Source of the DNA: Alphaproteobacteria bacterium
GTDB lineage: Bacteria > Pseudomonadota > Alphaproteobacteria > Sneathiellales > Sneathiellaceae
DNA length: 12,230 bases
NCBI GenBank assembly: GCA_006226265.1
Contig: SBHH01000091.1
Span: 1 to 12,230, forward strand
Direction of reading: 5' to 3'
The first letter of the stretch is position 1, and each line of letters starts with the position of its first letter. Below, piece by piece: positions 6,284-12,230 of this stretch. The notes beneath the pieces were generated by a model. It saw only the letters and a list, made by a program, of their open reading frames with translations, was not told where the DNA came from and searched no databases. A program made the translations under genes and the position numbers.

Positions 6284-7464
6284 GCAATAATCTGATTTCA
6301 CGGCTGCAGGACGAGCTCGACGGCTTTGAGCGCGCCGGCACCTACAAGAAACTGAAGACGATCGAAGGGCCGATCGGCGACAAGGTCTGGCTGAAAGGGA
6401 AGGGGGAAGTGGTCCTCCTTTCCTCCAACGACTATCTCGGTCTTGCCAATCACCCGGAAGTCGTCTCGACGGCGCGCGATGCGCTTTTAAGCTATGGGGC
6501 GAGCACGGCCTCGGTCCGTTTCATTTGCGGAACGCAAGACATCCACCAGACACTGGAGGCCGATCTCGCCCGCTTTCATGGGACGGAAGCCGCGCTCAGC
6601 TATTCCTCCTGCTGGGCGGCGAATACCGGCCTTTTCGCGGCCATTACGGCGCCCGGCGATGTGATCCTCTCGGACGCGCTTAATCACGCGAGCCTGATCG
6701 ATGGCATCCGTGCCACGGGCAAAGGCATTATCCGCGATGTCTACCGGCATTCGGATATGGCGGAGCTGGAAGCCAAACTGAAGGAACATCAAGACGCCCC
6801 CTCGCGTCTTATCGTGACGGACGGTGTCTTCTCGATGGAGGGGGATATCGCCCCGCTCGATCAGATCGTGGCCTTGGCGAAAAAATACGACGCACTGGTC
6901 GTTCTCGATGATTCCCATGGCCTCGGCGTTATGGGGAAGATGGGACGCGGTACGGCGGAGCATTTTGGCGTGATGGAAGAGGTCGATATCTTCACCGGCA
7001 CGCTCGGCAAGGCGCTCGGCGCAGGCACGGGCGGCTTCGTTGCGGGACCAAAGGCCGTCACGGAAATGCTGGTCCAGAAATCGCGGCCTCACCTTTTTTC
7101 GAACGCGCTTCCTGCAAGCGTGGCGGCGGCGGGAAGCAAGTCGCTGGAACTTCTGGATCGACATCCGGACATGGTGACGGAGCTGCAGACGAAGGCGGCC
7201 TGGTTCCGGAAATATTTAAAAGAGCTCGGCCTCAATCCGCTGGAAGGTGACAGTGCGGTCGTGCCCGTTATCGTGGGTGAGACGGCAACCGCCATCCGGC
7301 TTGCGGGCGAATTGCTGGAGGAGGGTATTTTTGTGACCGGCTTCGGCTTCCCCGTAGTGCCGGAAGGAGAAGCGCGGCTGCGTTTCCAGATTTCCGCCGC
7401 CCATACGGAGATTGAACTCGAAGAAACGGCGAAAGCGCTTCAGAAATGCCTGAAAGCCGGTTGA
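6280..7464 (+). CDS. kbl: Glycine C-acetyltransferase (2-amino-3-ketobutyrate CoA ligase)
   Basis: The 394-residue protein is a PLP-dependent enzyme of the alpha-oxoamine synthase family, close to the length of E. coli Kbl (398). It splits 2-amino-3-ketobutyrate, the unstable product of Tdh, with CoA into glycine and acetyl-CoA. The PLP lysine is Lys244 in TGTLGKALG, matching the E. coli position. Other family motifs are SSNDYLGLANHPEV, YGASTASVRFICGTQ, SDALNHASLIDGIR, TDGVFSMEGDIAPL and DDSHGLGVMG. The ATG overlaps the tdh stop by 4 bases and has AAAGG (6267-6271) 8 bases upstream inside tdh, so translation is probably coupled, useful because the intermediate decarboxylates spontaneously. 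Confidence 0.96.
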   Translation: MSNNLISRLQDELDGFERAGTYKKLKTIEGPIGDKVWLKGKGEVVLLSSNDYLGLANHPEVVSTARDALLSYGASTASVRFICGTQDIHQTLEADLARFHGTEAALSYSSCWAANTGLFAAITAPGDVILSDALNHASLIDGIRATGKGIIRDVYRHSDMAELEAKLKEHQDAPSRLIVTDGVFSMEGDIAPLDQIVALAKKYDALVVLDDSHGLGVMGKMGRGTAEHFGVMEEVDIFTGTLGKALGAGTGGFVAGPKAVTEMLVQKSRPHLFSNALPASVAAAGSKSLELLDRHPDMVTELQTKAAWFRKYLKELGLNPLEGDSAVVPVIVGETATAIRLAGELLEEGIFVTGFGFPVVPEGEARLRFQISAAHTEIELEETAKALQKCLKAG

Positions 7465-7510
7465 TCCGTTAAATTCCCATGGCGAGGTTGTTTTAATGGG
7501 CGTCGTCCTC

Positions 7511-7540
7511 TAAACAGGGGGCATCGCGCTTTGCTACTAT
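7511..7540 (+). promoter_or_regulatory. Weak candidate promoter ahead of betA
   Basis: In the 114-base gap between kbl and betA, TAAACA (7511-7516) and TACTAT (7535-7540) are spaced by 18 bases, with 4/6 and 5/6 matches to the -35 and -10 consensus. No convincing terminator for kbl is visible in this gap, so betAB could also be reached by read-through from the tdh promoter. No palindrome of the BetI-operator kind was noticed. Confidence 0.25.
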
Positions 7541-7578
7541 GATGAGTGGCGCACCCCGTTGAAGCAACAAGATAAGCC

Positions 7579-9246
7579 ATGCGACAGACCCAGGAATTTG
7601 ATTACATCATTATCGGTGCAGGCTCTGCCGGGGCGGTTCTCGCGAACCGGCTCAGCACGGATGAAACTGTCTCTGTCCTGCTTCTGGAAGCGGGCGGTCG
7701 CGGGCCCTGGTGGGACTGGCGCATCCATATGCCCTCGGCATTAAGCTATCCCATGCATTCGCCAAGTCTCGCCTGGCAGTATTACACCGAACCGCAGAAG
7801 CATCTCAACAACCGGCGGATATACTGGCCGCGCGGAAAACTTTTAGGCGGCTCTTCCGCCATCAACGGCATGTGCTATGTCCGGGGCCATGCGCTCGACT
7901 ATGACAACTGGGCAAAGGATCCGGCGCTTGAAAACTGGTCCTATGCCGATTGCCTGCCCTATTTCCGCCGCGCGGAAACCTATAACCGGGGCGAGGATGA
8001 CTACCGGGGCGGCGACGGGCCGCTCAATGTCTCCGTCGGACCCTGCAACAATCCGCTCTATCACGCCTGGATTGAGGCGGGGCAGCAGGCGGGCTATCCC
8101 TATTCGGAGGACATGAACGGCTACCAGCAGGAAGGCGTCGCCCGGATGGATATGACCGTCCATAACGGCATCCGCTGGAGCACGGCGAAAGCCTATCTGG
8201 AGCCCATCAAAAACCGGCCGAACCTCACTATCCTCACCCATGCCTCCGTCCGCGAGATTACGTTCGAGGGTACGCGCGCGACCGGCGTCGATCTCTATCA
8301 CAAGGGCAGGCGTCAGGTTATCCGGGCCGCGCGCGAAGTGATTTCGGCGGCGGGCGCGATCAATTCGCCGCATCTCCTCATGATTTCCGGCATCGGCCCG
8401 GCAGATCAACTGAAATCCCACGGGATCGAGGTGAAGGCAGACTCGCCCGGCGTCGGCGAGAATATGCAGGACCATCTGGAGCTTTACGTTCAGCAGGAAT
8501 GCACCCAGCCGATCACGCTTTACAAAGTGATGTCGCCGCTCGCGAAGCTTAAAGTCGGGCTGGAGTGGATGCTCCTCAACAAAGGGCTTGGCGCGACCAA
8601 TCATTTCGAGGCGGGCGGCTTCATCCGGAGCGAGGCCGGGATCGAGCATCCCAACCTGCAATATCACTTCCTGCCGATGGCGGTCCGCTATGACGGCGGC
8701 AATCCGACCGACCGGCACGGCTTTCAGGCACATGTCGGCCCCATGCGGAGCGAGGCGCGCGGCACCCTCCGACTTCGGAGCGGCAATCTTGACGATGCGC
8801 CAATACTGGAGCCGAACTATTGCGCGACGGAACGCGACCGCAAGGAACTTCGCGATGCGGTCAAGCTGACCCGCGAAATTTTTGCGCAAAGCGGGTTCGA
8901 TCCCTATCGCGGCGGAGAGCTTGCGCCGGGATCGAATGTGAAGACCGATGCCGAGATTGACGCCTTCGTGCGCGAAACGGTGGAAACCGCCTATCACCCG
9001 AGTTGCAGCTGCAAGATGGGCAACGACGAAATGGCCGTCGTCGATGGCGAAGGCCGGGTGCATGGCATTGAGAATTTGCGTGTAGTGGACAGCTCCATCA
9101 TGCCCCAGATCGCGAGCGGCAATTTGAATGCCCCGACAATCATGATGGCGGAGAAAATCGCCGATGCAATCAAGGGCGTTGCGCCGCTTCCCAAAAGCGA
9201 CGCCCCCGTCTATCAGGCCCCGAATTGGCAGACCAGCCAGCGGTGA
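7579..9246 (+). CDS. betA: Choline dehydrogenase (GMC flavoprotein)
   Basis: The 555-residue protein is full length and follows E. coli BetA from end to end. It oxidises choline to betaine aldehyde with FAD. The N-terminal FAD-binding motif is YIIIGAGSAGAVLANRL, followed by LLLEAGG. Other GMC signatures are GRGK-like PRGKLLGGSSAINGMCYVRG and the conserved AGAINSPHLLMISGIGP. The catalytic pair is His473 in AYHPSCSCKMG, the same number as in E. coli BetA, and Asn517 in SGNLNAPTIM. The NHFEAGGFIR stretch is typical of choline dehydrogenase. A TAA two codons before the ATG closes the frame upstream, so 7579 is the start, although no clear Shine-Dalgarno is present. betB follows 34 bases later. 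Confidence 0.95.
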   Translation: MRQTQEFDYIIIGAGSAGAVLANRLSTDETVSVLLLEAGGRGPWWDWRIHMPSALSYPMHSPSLAWQYYTEPQKHLNNRRIYWPRGKLLGGSSAINGMCYVRGHALDYDNWAKDPALENWSYADCLPYFRRAETYNRGEDDYRGGDGPLNVSVGPCNNPLYHAWIEAGQQAGYPYSEDMNGYQQEGVARMDMTVHNGIRWSTAKAYLEPIKNRPNLTILTHASVREITFEGTRATGVDLYHKGRRQVIRAAREVISAAGAINSPHLLMISGIGPADQLKSHGIEVKADSPGVGENMQDHLELYVQQECTQPITLYKVMSPLAKLKVGLEWMLLNKGLGATNHFEAGGFIRSEAGIEHPNLQYHFLPMAVRYDGGNPTDRHGFQAHVGPMRSEARGTLRLRSGNLDDAPILEPNYCATERDRKELRDAVKLTREIFAQSGFDPYRGGELAPGSNVKTDAEIDAFVRETVETAYHPSCSCKMGNDEMAVVDGEGRVHGIENLRVVDSSIMPQIASGNLNAPTIMMAEKIADAIKGVAPLPKSDAPVYQAPNWQTSQR

Positions 9247-9280
9247 TTTCGGCCTGACAAGAAAAACTGGAATTACGGGA

Positions 9281-10747
9281 ATGAGCAAAAACAGCAAACG
9301 ACAGCTCTTCATCAACGGCAAGGCCTGCAAGGCGCTCTCCGGAAGAAGCTTCGACAAGGTCAATCCGGCAACGGGCGAAAAGCTTGCAACCGTCGAGGAA
9401 GCTGGCCGCCGCGATGTCGATAAGGCAGTCAATGCCGCGCGTGAAGGCTTCAAGATCTGGGCGGCAACGCCGGGGGTGGAACGGGGCCGTGTCCTGAAAC
9501 GCGCCGCCGGTCTTTTGCGCGAACGCCGCATGGAGCTTGCGAGGGTAGAGGTTCTCGATACCGGCAAGCCGATTGCCGAGGCGCCGGAAGCCGATGTCGA
9601 CAGCGGCGCGGATGCGTTCGAGTTTTTTGGCGGCCTCGCCGCCGATATCAAGGGCGACCATCATAACCTCGGGGAGACGGCCTTCGCCTATACCCGGCGG
9701 GAACCCCTTGGCATTTGTGCCGGGATCGGCGCTTGGAACTATCCCTTGCAGATCGCCTGCTGGAAGACCGCACCGGCCCTTGCCGCCGGGAATGCAATGA
9801 TTTTCAAACCCTCCGAAATGACGCCGAGCGGCGCCTTGAAGCTTGCTGAGATCCTGAAAGAGGCGGGGCTTCCGAACGGAGTTTTCAATGTACTGCAGGG
9901 CAGGGGGGAGACAGGGCATCTGATTGCTTCTCACCCAGACATCGATAAAATCTCCTTCACCGGGTCGGTTCCGACGGGGCGGAAGGTGCTGGAAGATGCG
10001 GCGAAGACCATCAAGAAAACCACCATGGAGCTTGGCGGTAAATCGCCCCTTATCATTTTCGAGGACAGTCAGATCCATAACGCGGTCTCCGCTGCCATGA
10101 ATGCGAATTTCTATACACAAGGGGAAATTTGCTCCAACGGAACGCGGGTCTATGTGCATGAGGATATCCTGGATGCCTTCATCGCCGTCCTCAAAAGCCG
10201 GACGGAGGCCATGGTGATCGGCGATCCGATGGACGAGAAGACCGATGTCGGCGCCCTCATCAGCGAGGCGCATTTCGACCGCGTGATGGAATATGTCCGT
10301 CTTGGGATCGAGGAGGGTGCCTATCTTGTCTCCGGCGGCGAAAAAGTGACCGTCAAGGGCTGCGAGAAGGGGCATTTCATGTCGCCCGCCATCTTCACCG
10401 CCTGTCAGGACGATATGCGCATCTGCCGCGAAGAGATTTTCGGCCCCGTCATGTCGGTTATGACTTTCCGCGAGGAGGACGAGGTAATCGCCCGGGCGAA
10501 TGATACGGAATTCGGCCTTGCCGCCGGGATCTTCACGCAAAACCTCACACGCGCACACCGGGTTGTCTCGCAGCTTCGCGCCGGCACCTGCTGGATCAAC
10601 AACTACAATCTGACGCCTGCGGGCGTGCCTTTCGGCGGTTACAAGCAATCGGGGATGGGGCGCGAAAATGCAGCAGTTACGCTCGAGCATTTCACGCAAA
10701 TCAAATCGGTCTATGTGGAGCTTGGCGACGTCGATTGCGCATATTAG
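9281..10747 (+). CDS. betB: Betaine aldehyde dehydrogenase
   Basis: The 488-residue NAD(P)+-dependent aldehyde dehydrogenase oxidises betaine aldehyde to glycine betaine, the second step after BetA. Catalytic residues are Glu250 in MELGGKSPLII and Cys284 in QGEICSNGTRVYV; the latter context is characteristic of BetB. Further family motifs are GAWNYPLQIACWKTAPALAA, KPSEMTPSGALKLAE, FTGSVPTGRKV, EEIFGPVMSV and PFGGYKQSGMGREN near the C-terminus. An in-frame ATG at 9164 would overlap betA by 83 bases. I prefer 9281 because MSKNSKRQLFINGK aligns with the N-terminus of E. coli BetB and gives the usual length of about 490. The ribosome site is weak (CTGGA at 9266-9270 or the adjacent GGGA). Confidence 0.95.
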   Translation: MSKNSKRQLFINGKACKALSGRSFDKVNPATGEKLATVEEAGRRDVDKAVNAAREGFKIWAATPGVERGRVLKRAAGLLRERRMELARVEVLDTGKPIAEAPEADVDSGADAFEFFGGLAADIKGDHHNLGETAFAYTRREPLGICAGIGAWNYPLQIACWKTAPALAAGNAMIFKPSEMTPSGALKLAEILKEAGLPNGVFNVLQGRGETGHLIASHPDIDKISFTGSVPTGRKVLEDAAKTIKKTTMELGGKSPLIIFEDSQIHNAVSAAMNANFYTQGEICSNGTRVYVHEDILDAFIAVLKSRTEAMVIGDPMDEKTDVGALISEAHFDRVMEYVRLGIEEGAYLVSGGEKVTVKGCEKGHFMSPAIFTACQDDMRICREEIFGPVMSVMTFREEDEVIARANDTEFGLAAGIFTQNLTRAHRVVSQLRAGTCWINNYNLTPAGVPFGGYKQSGMGRENAAVTLEHFTQIKSVYVELGDVDCAY

Positions 10748-10773
10748 CATAGCTGCCATTCGCGGGGCGAAGA

Positions 10774-10804
10774 TTGACAGGCGCGCGTCTTTTGGGGCGA
10801 AATA
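10774..10804 (+). promoter_or_regulatory. Weak candidate promoter ahead of the DMT transporter gene
   Basis: A perfect -35 hexamer, TTGACA, lies at 10774-10779 in the 90-base gap after betB. The -10 partner is poor: GAAATA at 10799-10804 (19-base spacer) is the nearest AT-rich hexamer. A short perfect inverted repeat TTCGC-GGG-GCGAA (10759-10771) lies just upstream but is not followed by a T-run. Confidence 0.25.
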
Positions 10805-10837
10805 ACTTTCCCGTCAGTCAATTAGAGTAAATCCCGC

Positions 10838-11740
10838 ATGGAAGCCTGGATACCGATCACCATAGCCGCGGCCTTCTGCCAGAATGTCCGAACGGCCCTG
10901 CAGAAATCCCTGAAAAGTCGCTTGAGCACGGGCGGCGCAACATATGTGCGCTTTCTTTTCGGCGCGCCTTTCGCCCTCATTTACATTCTGCTTCTCGGGA
11001 GATTCAGCGGCCTAGAAATGCCCGCCCCGAATGACGAATTCGCCCTTTGGGCAGCGATCGGCGGTCTTGCGCAGATTTTGGCGACCGGCCTGCTTGTCTC
11101 GCTTTTCAGCCTCAAGAACTTCGCTGTCGGCACGACCTATTCCAAGACGGAGACCGTGCAGGCGGCCATTTTCGGCATTGTCATCCTGGGCGAGCATGTC
11201 GGTCTTGGCGGTTATCTTGCCATTGCCATCAGCTTTGTCGGCATCCTGCTGATTTCCATGTCAAGCAGCGCCTTCACTTTCCGAGATTTCTTTTCAGGCT
11301 GGACCAGCAAGGCGGCAGGTTACGGCCTCCTGTCCGGTGCATTTTTTGGTGTCTCCGCCGTTTCCTATCGGGCGGCGTCGCTCTCGCTCGGAACGGAAGG
11401 GGCGGTGATCCAGGCGGCCTTTACGCTCGTCTGTGTCCTTTTCTTCCAGACCATCGTCATGTCCGTCTATCTTCCGATCCGCGAGCCCGGTGAAATCACC
11501 AAGGTTTTCAAAGCCTGGCGCGTCGCCATTTTTGTCGGTCTTGCCGGAATGATGGGGTCGGTCGGCTGGTTCACGGCAATGACCCTGCAAAATGCCGCTT
11601 ACGTGCGCGCACTCGGACAGATTGAGCTGGTATTTACCTTCACAGCCTCCTATTTCTTCTTCAAGGAGAAAACCACAAAATTAGAGGCAGTTGGCATCCT
11701 TCTGATCATCGCCGGAATTGTCGTTCTTGTCCTGGATTGA
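10838..11740 (+). CDS. DMT-superfamily (EamA) membrane transporter, substrate unknown
   Basis: The 300-residue protein is very hydrophobic and has the ten-helix pattern of drug/metabolite transporters, made of two EamA repeats. Recognisable helix stretches include FLFGAPFALIYILLLG (about 40-55), WAAIGGLAQILATGLLVSLF, VQAAIFGIVILGE, GGYLAIAISFVGILLISM, YGLLSGAFFGVSAVSYRAA, VAIFVGLAGMMGSVGWF and a final VGILLIIAGIVVLVLD. Each repeat ends with an acidic or basic loop before its last helix (GEHVGLGGY and FFKEKTTKLEA). It acts in the cytoplasmic membrane. EamA proteins export or import many small metabolites and sequence does not tell which. Its position directly downstream of betAB makes a link with choline, betaine or an amino acid possible, but that is only inference. 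No strong Shine-Dalgarno precedes the ATG. Confidence 0.88.
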   Translation: MEAWIPITIAAAFCQNVRTALQKSLKSRLSTGGATYVRFLFGAPFALIYILLLGRFSGLEMPAPNDEFALWAAIGGLAQILATGLLVSLFSLKNFAVGTTYSKTETVQAAIFGIVILGEHVGLGGYLAIAISFVGILLISMSSSAFTFRDFFSGWTSKAAGYGLLSGAFFGVSAVSYRAASLSLGTEGAVIQAAFTLVCVLFFQTIVMSVYLPIREPGEITKVFKAWRVAIFVGLAGMMGSVGWFTAMTLQNAAYVRALGQIELVFTFTASYFFFKEKTTKLEAVGILLIIAGIVVLVLD

Positions 11741-11767
11741 GGCGCCTTTTGATAGAATTTGGCCTCT

Positions 11768-11790
11768 GTCATAATTCTGACTTTTTTTTT
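11768..11790 (+). terminator. Possible weak intrinsic terminator after the DMT transporter
   Basis: GTCA (11768-11771) and TGAC (11778-11781) form a 4-base-pair stem with a 6-base loop, followed immediately by nine T residues (11782-11790). The position, 28 bases after the transporter stop and before the next gene, fits a terminator. The stem is short and only half G-C, so it may be inefficient. Confidence 0.3.
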
Positions 11791-11838
11791 GAAATGAGCT
11801 GGTATATGGTTTCGAAATAAGTTGATATCAAACAATTT

Positions 11839-11844
11839 AAGGAG
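11839..11844 (+). promoter_or_regulatory. Shine-Dalgarno AAGGAG that selects a TTG start
   Basis: AAGGAG lies six bases before the TTG at 11851. The first in-frame ATG (11878) is 27 bases further on and has no Shine-Dalgarno at suitable distance. This decides the start of the downstream gene. Confidence 0.7.
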
Positions 11845-11850
11845 TGCCCG

Positions 11851-12230
11851 TTGGCCGAGGTCTACAGCCCCCGCGAGATGATCGAAAAACTGATTTCTTT
11901 CGATACGGTCTCCCGTCATTCCAACCTGCCGCTTATTGATTTTGTCGCCGATTATCTGGCCGGACACGGTATCACCGCTACCCGCGTTTTCAATGAAGAC
12001 AAGACCAAGGGCAACCTATATGCGACGGTGGGCCCGAATGTTGAGGGCGGCGTCGTTCTTTCCGGCCATACGGATGTCGTGCCGGTCGATGGACAGCCTT
12101 GGGATACCGATCCTTTCACGGTGGTCGAAAAGGACGGCAAACTATACGGGCGCGGCACGTCCGACATGAAAAGTTTTTCCGCCATTGCGCTGTCGCATGT
12201 CCCGGAAATGCTGAAAAAGGGCCTTAAGTA
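11851..12230 (+). CDS. argE: Acetylornithine deacetylase (M20 metallopeptidase family), N-terminal part
   Basis: Only the first 126 codons of about 385 are in the window. The product begins (M)[20 protein letters not shown]. The first zinc-ligand motif is [12 protein letters not shown] with His73 and the nearby Asp75. The metal-bridging Asp105 lies in [10 protein letters not shown]. The segment WDTDPF and the sequence around [12 protein letters not shown] match ArgE better than DapE or carboxypeptidase G2. ArgE removes the acetyl group from N-acetylornithine in arginine synthesis. Paralogues in alphaproteobacteria can act on other N-acyl amino acids, and nothing here proves the substrate. The start is taken as TTG on the strength of the AAGGAG upstream. 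A possible promoter pair, TTGATA (11749-11754) and CATAAT (11770-11775), has a short 15-base spacer. Confidence 0.85.
   Translation, partial: MAEVYSPREMIEKLISFDTVSRHSNLPLIDFVADYLAGHGITATRVFNEDKTKGNLYATVGPNVEGGVVLSGHTDVVPVDGQPWDTDPFTVVEKDGKLYGRGTSDMKSFSAIALSHVPEMLKKGLK

Noticed and set aside
9164..9280. Upstream ATG extending BetB by 39 residues
   Set aside because: It would overlap betA by 83 bases, and the extra residues do not resemble BetB. The start at 9281 gives the expected N-terminus and length.
7843..9651. Long open antisense frame across betA and the start of betB (about 602 codons)
   Set aside because: It is opposite two catalytically complete genes, has low-complexity Arg/Ala/Pro-rich content, and no recognisable domain.
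9170..10759. Long open antisense frame across betB (about 529 codons)
   Set aside because: It mirrors a well-supported gene. It arises from the strong G/C third-position bias, shows no protein-family motifs and has no good ribosome site.
10759..10771. TTCGC-GGG-GCGAA inverted repeat after betB as a terminator
   Set aside because: The stem is five base pairs with a three-base loop and is not followed by a T-run. It may be chance.

Overview
The window reads as ordinary chromosomal DNA of an alphaproteobacterium. The G+C is fairly high and there is strong G/C preference at third codon positions. The genes are tightly packed, and the Tdh, Kbl, BetA and BetB proteins look like those of marine or soil Alphaproteobacteria. 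I cannot name the genus from sequence alone. There is no transposase, integrase, phage gene, tRNA, rRNA, CRISPR array or long repeat. All gaps between genes are shorter than about 220 bases.

Layout from left to right: (1) a leftward beta-hydroxyacid dehydrogenase gene, cut by the window edge at base 1 (1-525). (2) A 218-base divergent promoter region (526-743). (3) A rightward group: an orphan molybdopterin oxidoreductase (744-2774), a small GFA/CENP-V-like zinc protein (2797-3198) and a MOFRL-type glycerate 2-kinase (3286-4560). (4) A leftward XRE-cupin regulator (4561-5136) whose stop codon abuts the stop codon of the kinase gene. (5) From the AT-rich divergent region 5137-5224, a rightward threonine-degradation operon: tdh (5225-6283) overlapping kbl (6280-7464) by 4 bases. 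(6) A choline-to-glycine-betaine pair, betA (7579-9246) and betB (9281-10747). (7) A DMT/EamA-family transporter (10838-11740). (8) The start of an acetylornithine deacetylase-type metallopeptidase (11851 to the window end) that uses a TTG start.

The firm functional story is amino-acid and osmolyte catabolism. Tdh and Kbl turn threonine into glycine and acetyl-CoA. BetA and BetB oxidise choline to glycine betaine, which many alphaproteobacteria demethylate stepwise to glycine. Glycerate 2-kinase would feed glycerate, for example from serine/hydroxypyruvate or from tartronate semialdehyde, into lower glycolysis. The partial dehydrogenase at the left edge belongs to the family that includes tartronate semialdehyde reductase, so it could supply that glycerate. 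The XRE-cupin regulator is divergent from tdh-kbl and is the obvious candidate to control it.

I do not see a clearly new biological system. The points most worth a second look are the orphan molybdoenzyme of unknown substrate next to a GFA protein and glycerate kinase, the palindromic DNA between the XRE-cupin gene and tdh, the bet genes with a DMT transporter and without betI or betT, and a hairpin just upstream of the Shine-Dalgarno of the left-edge dehydrogenase.
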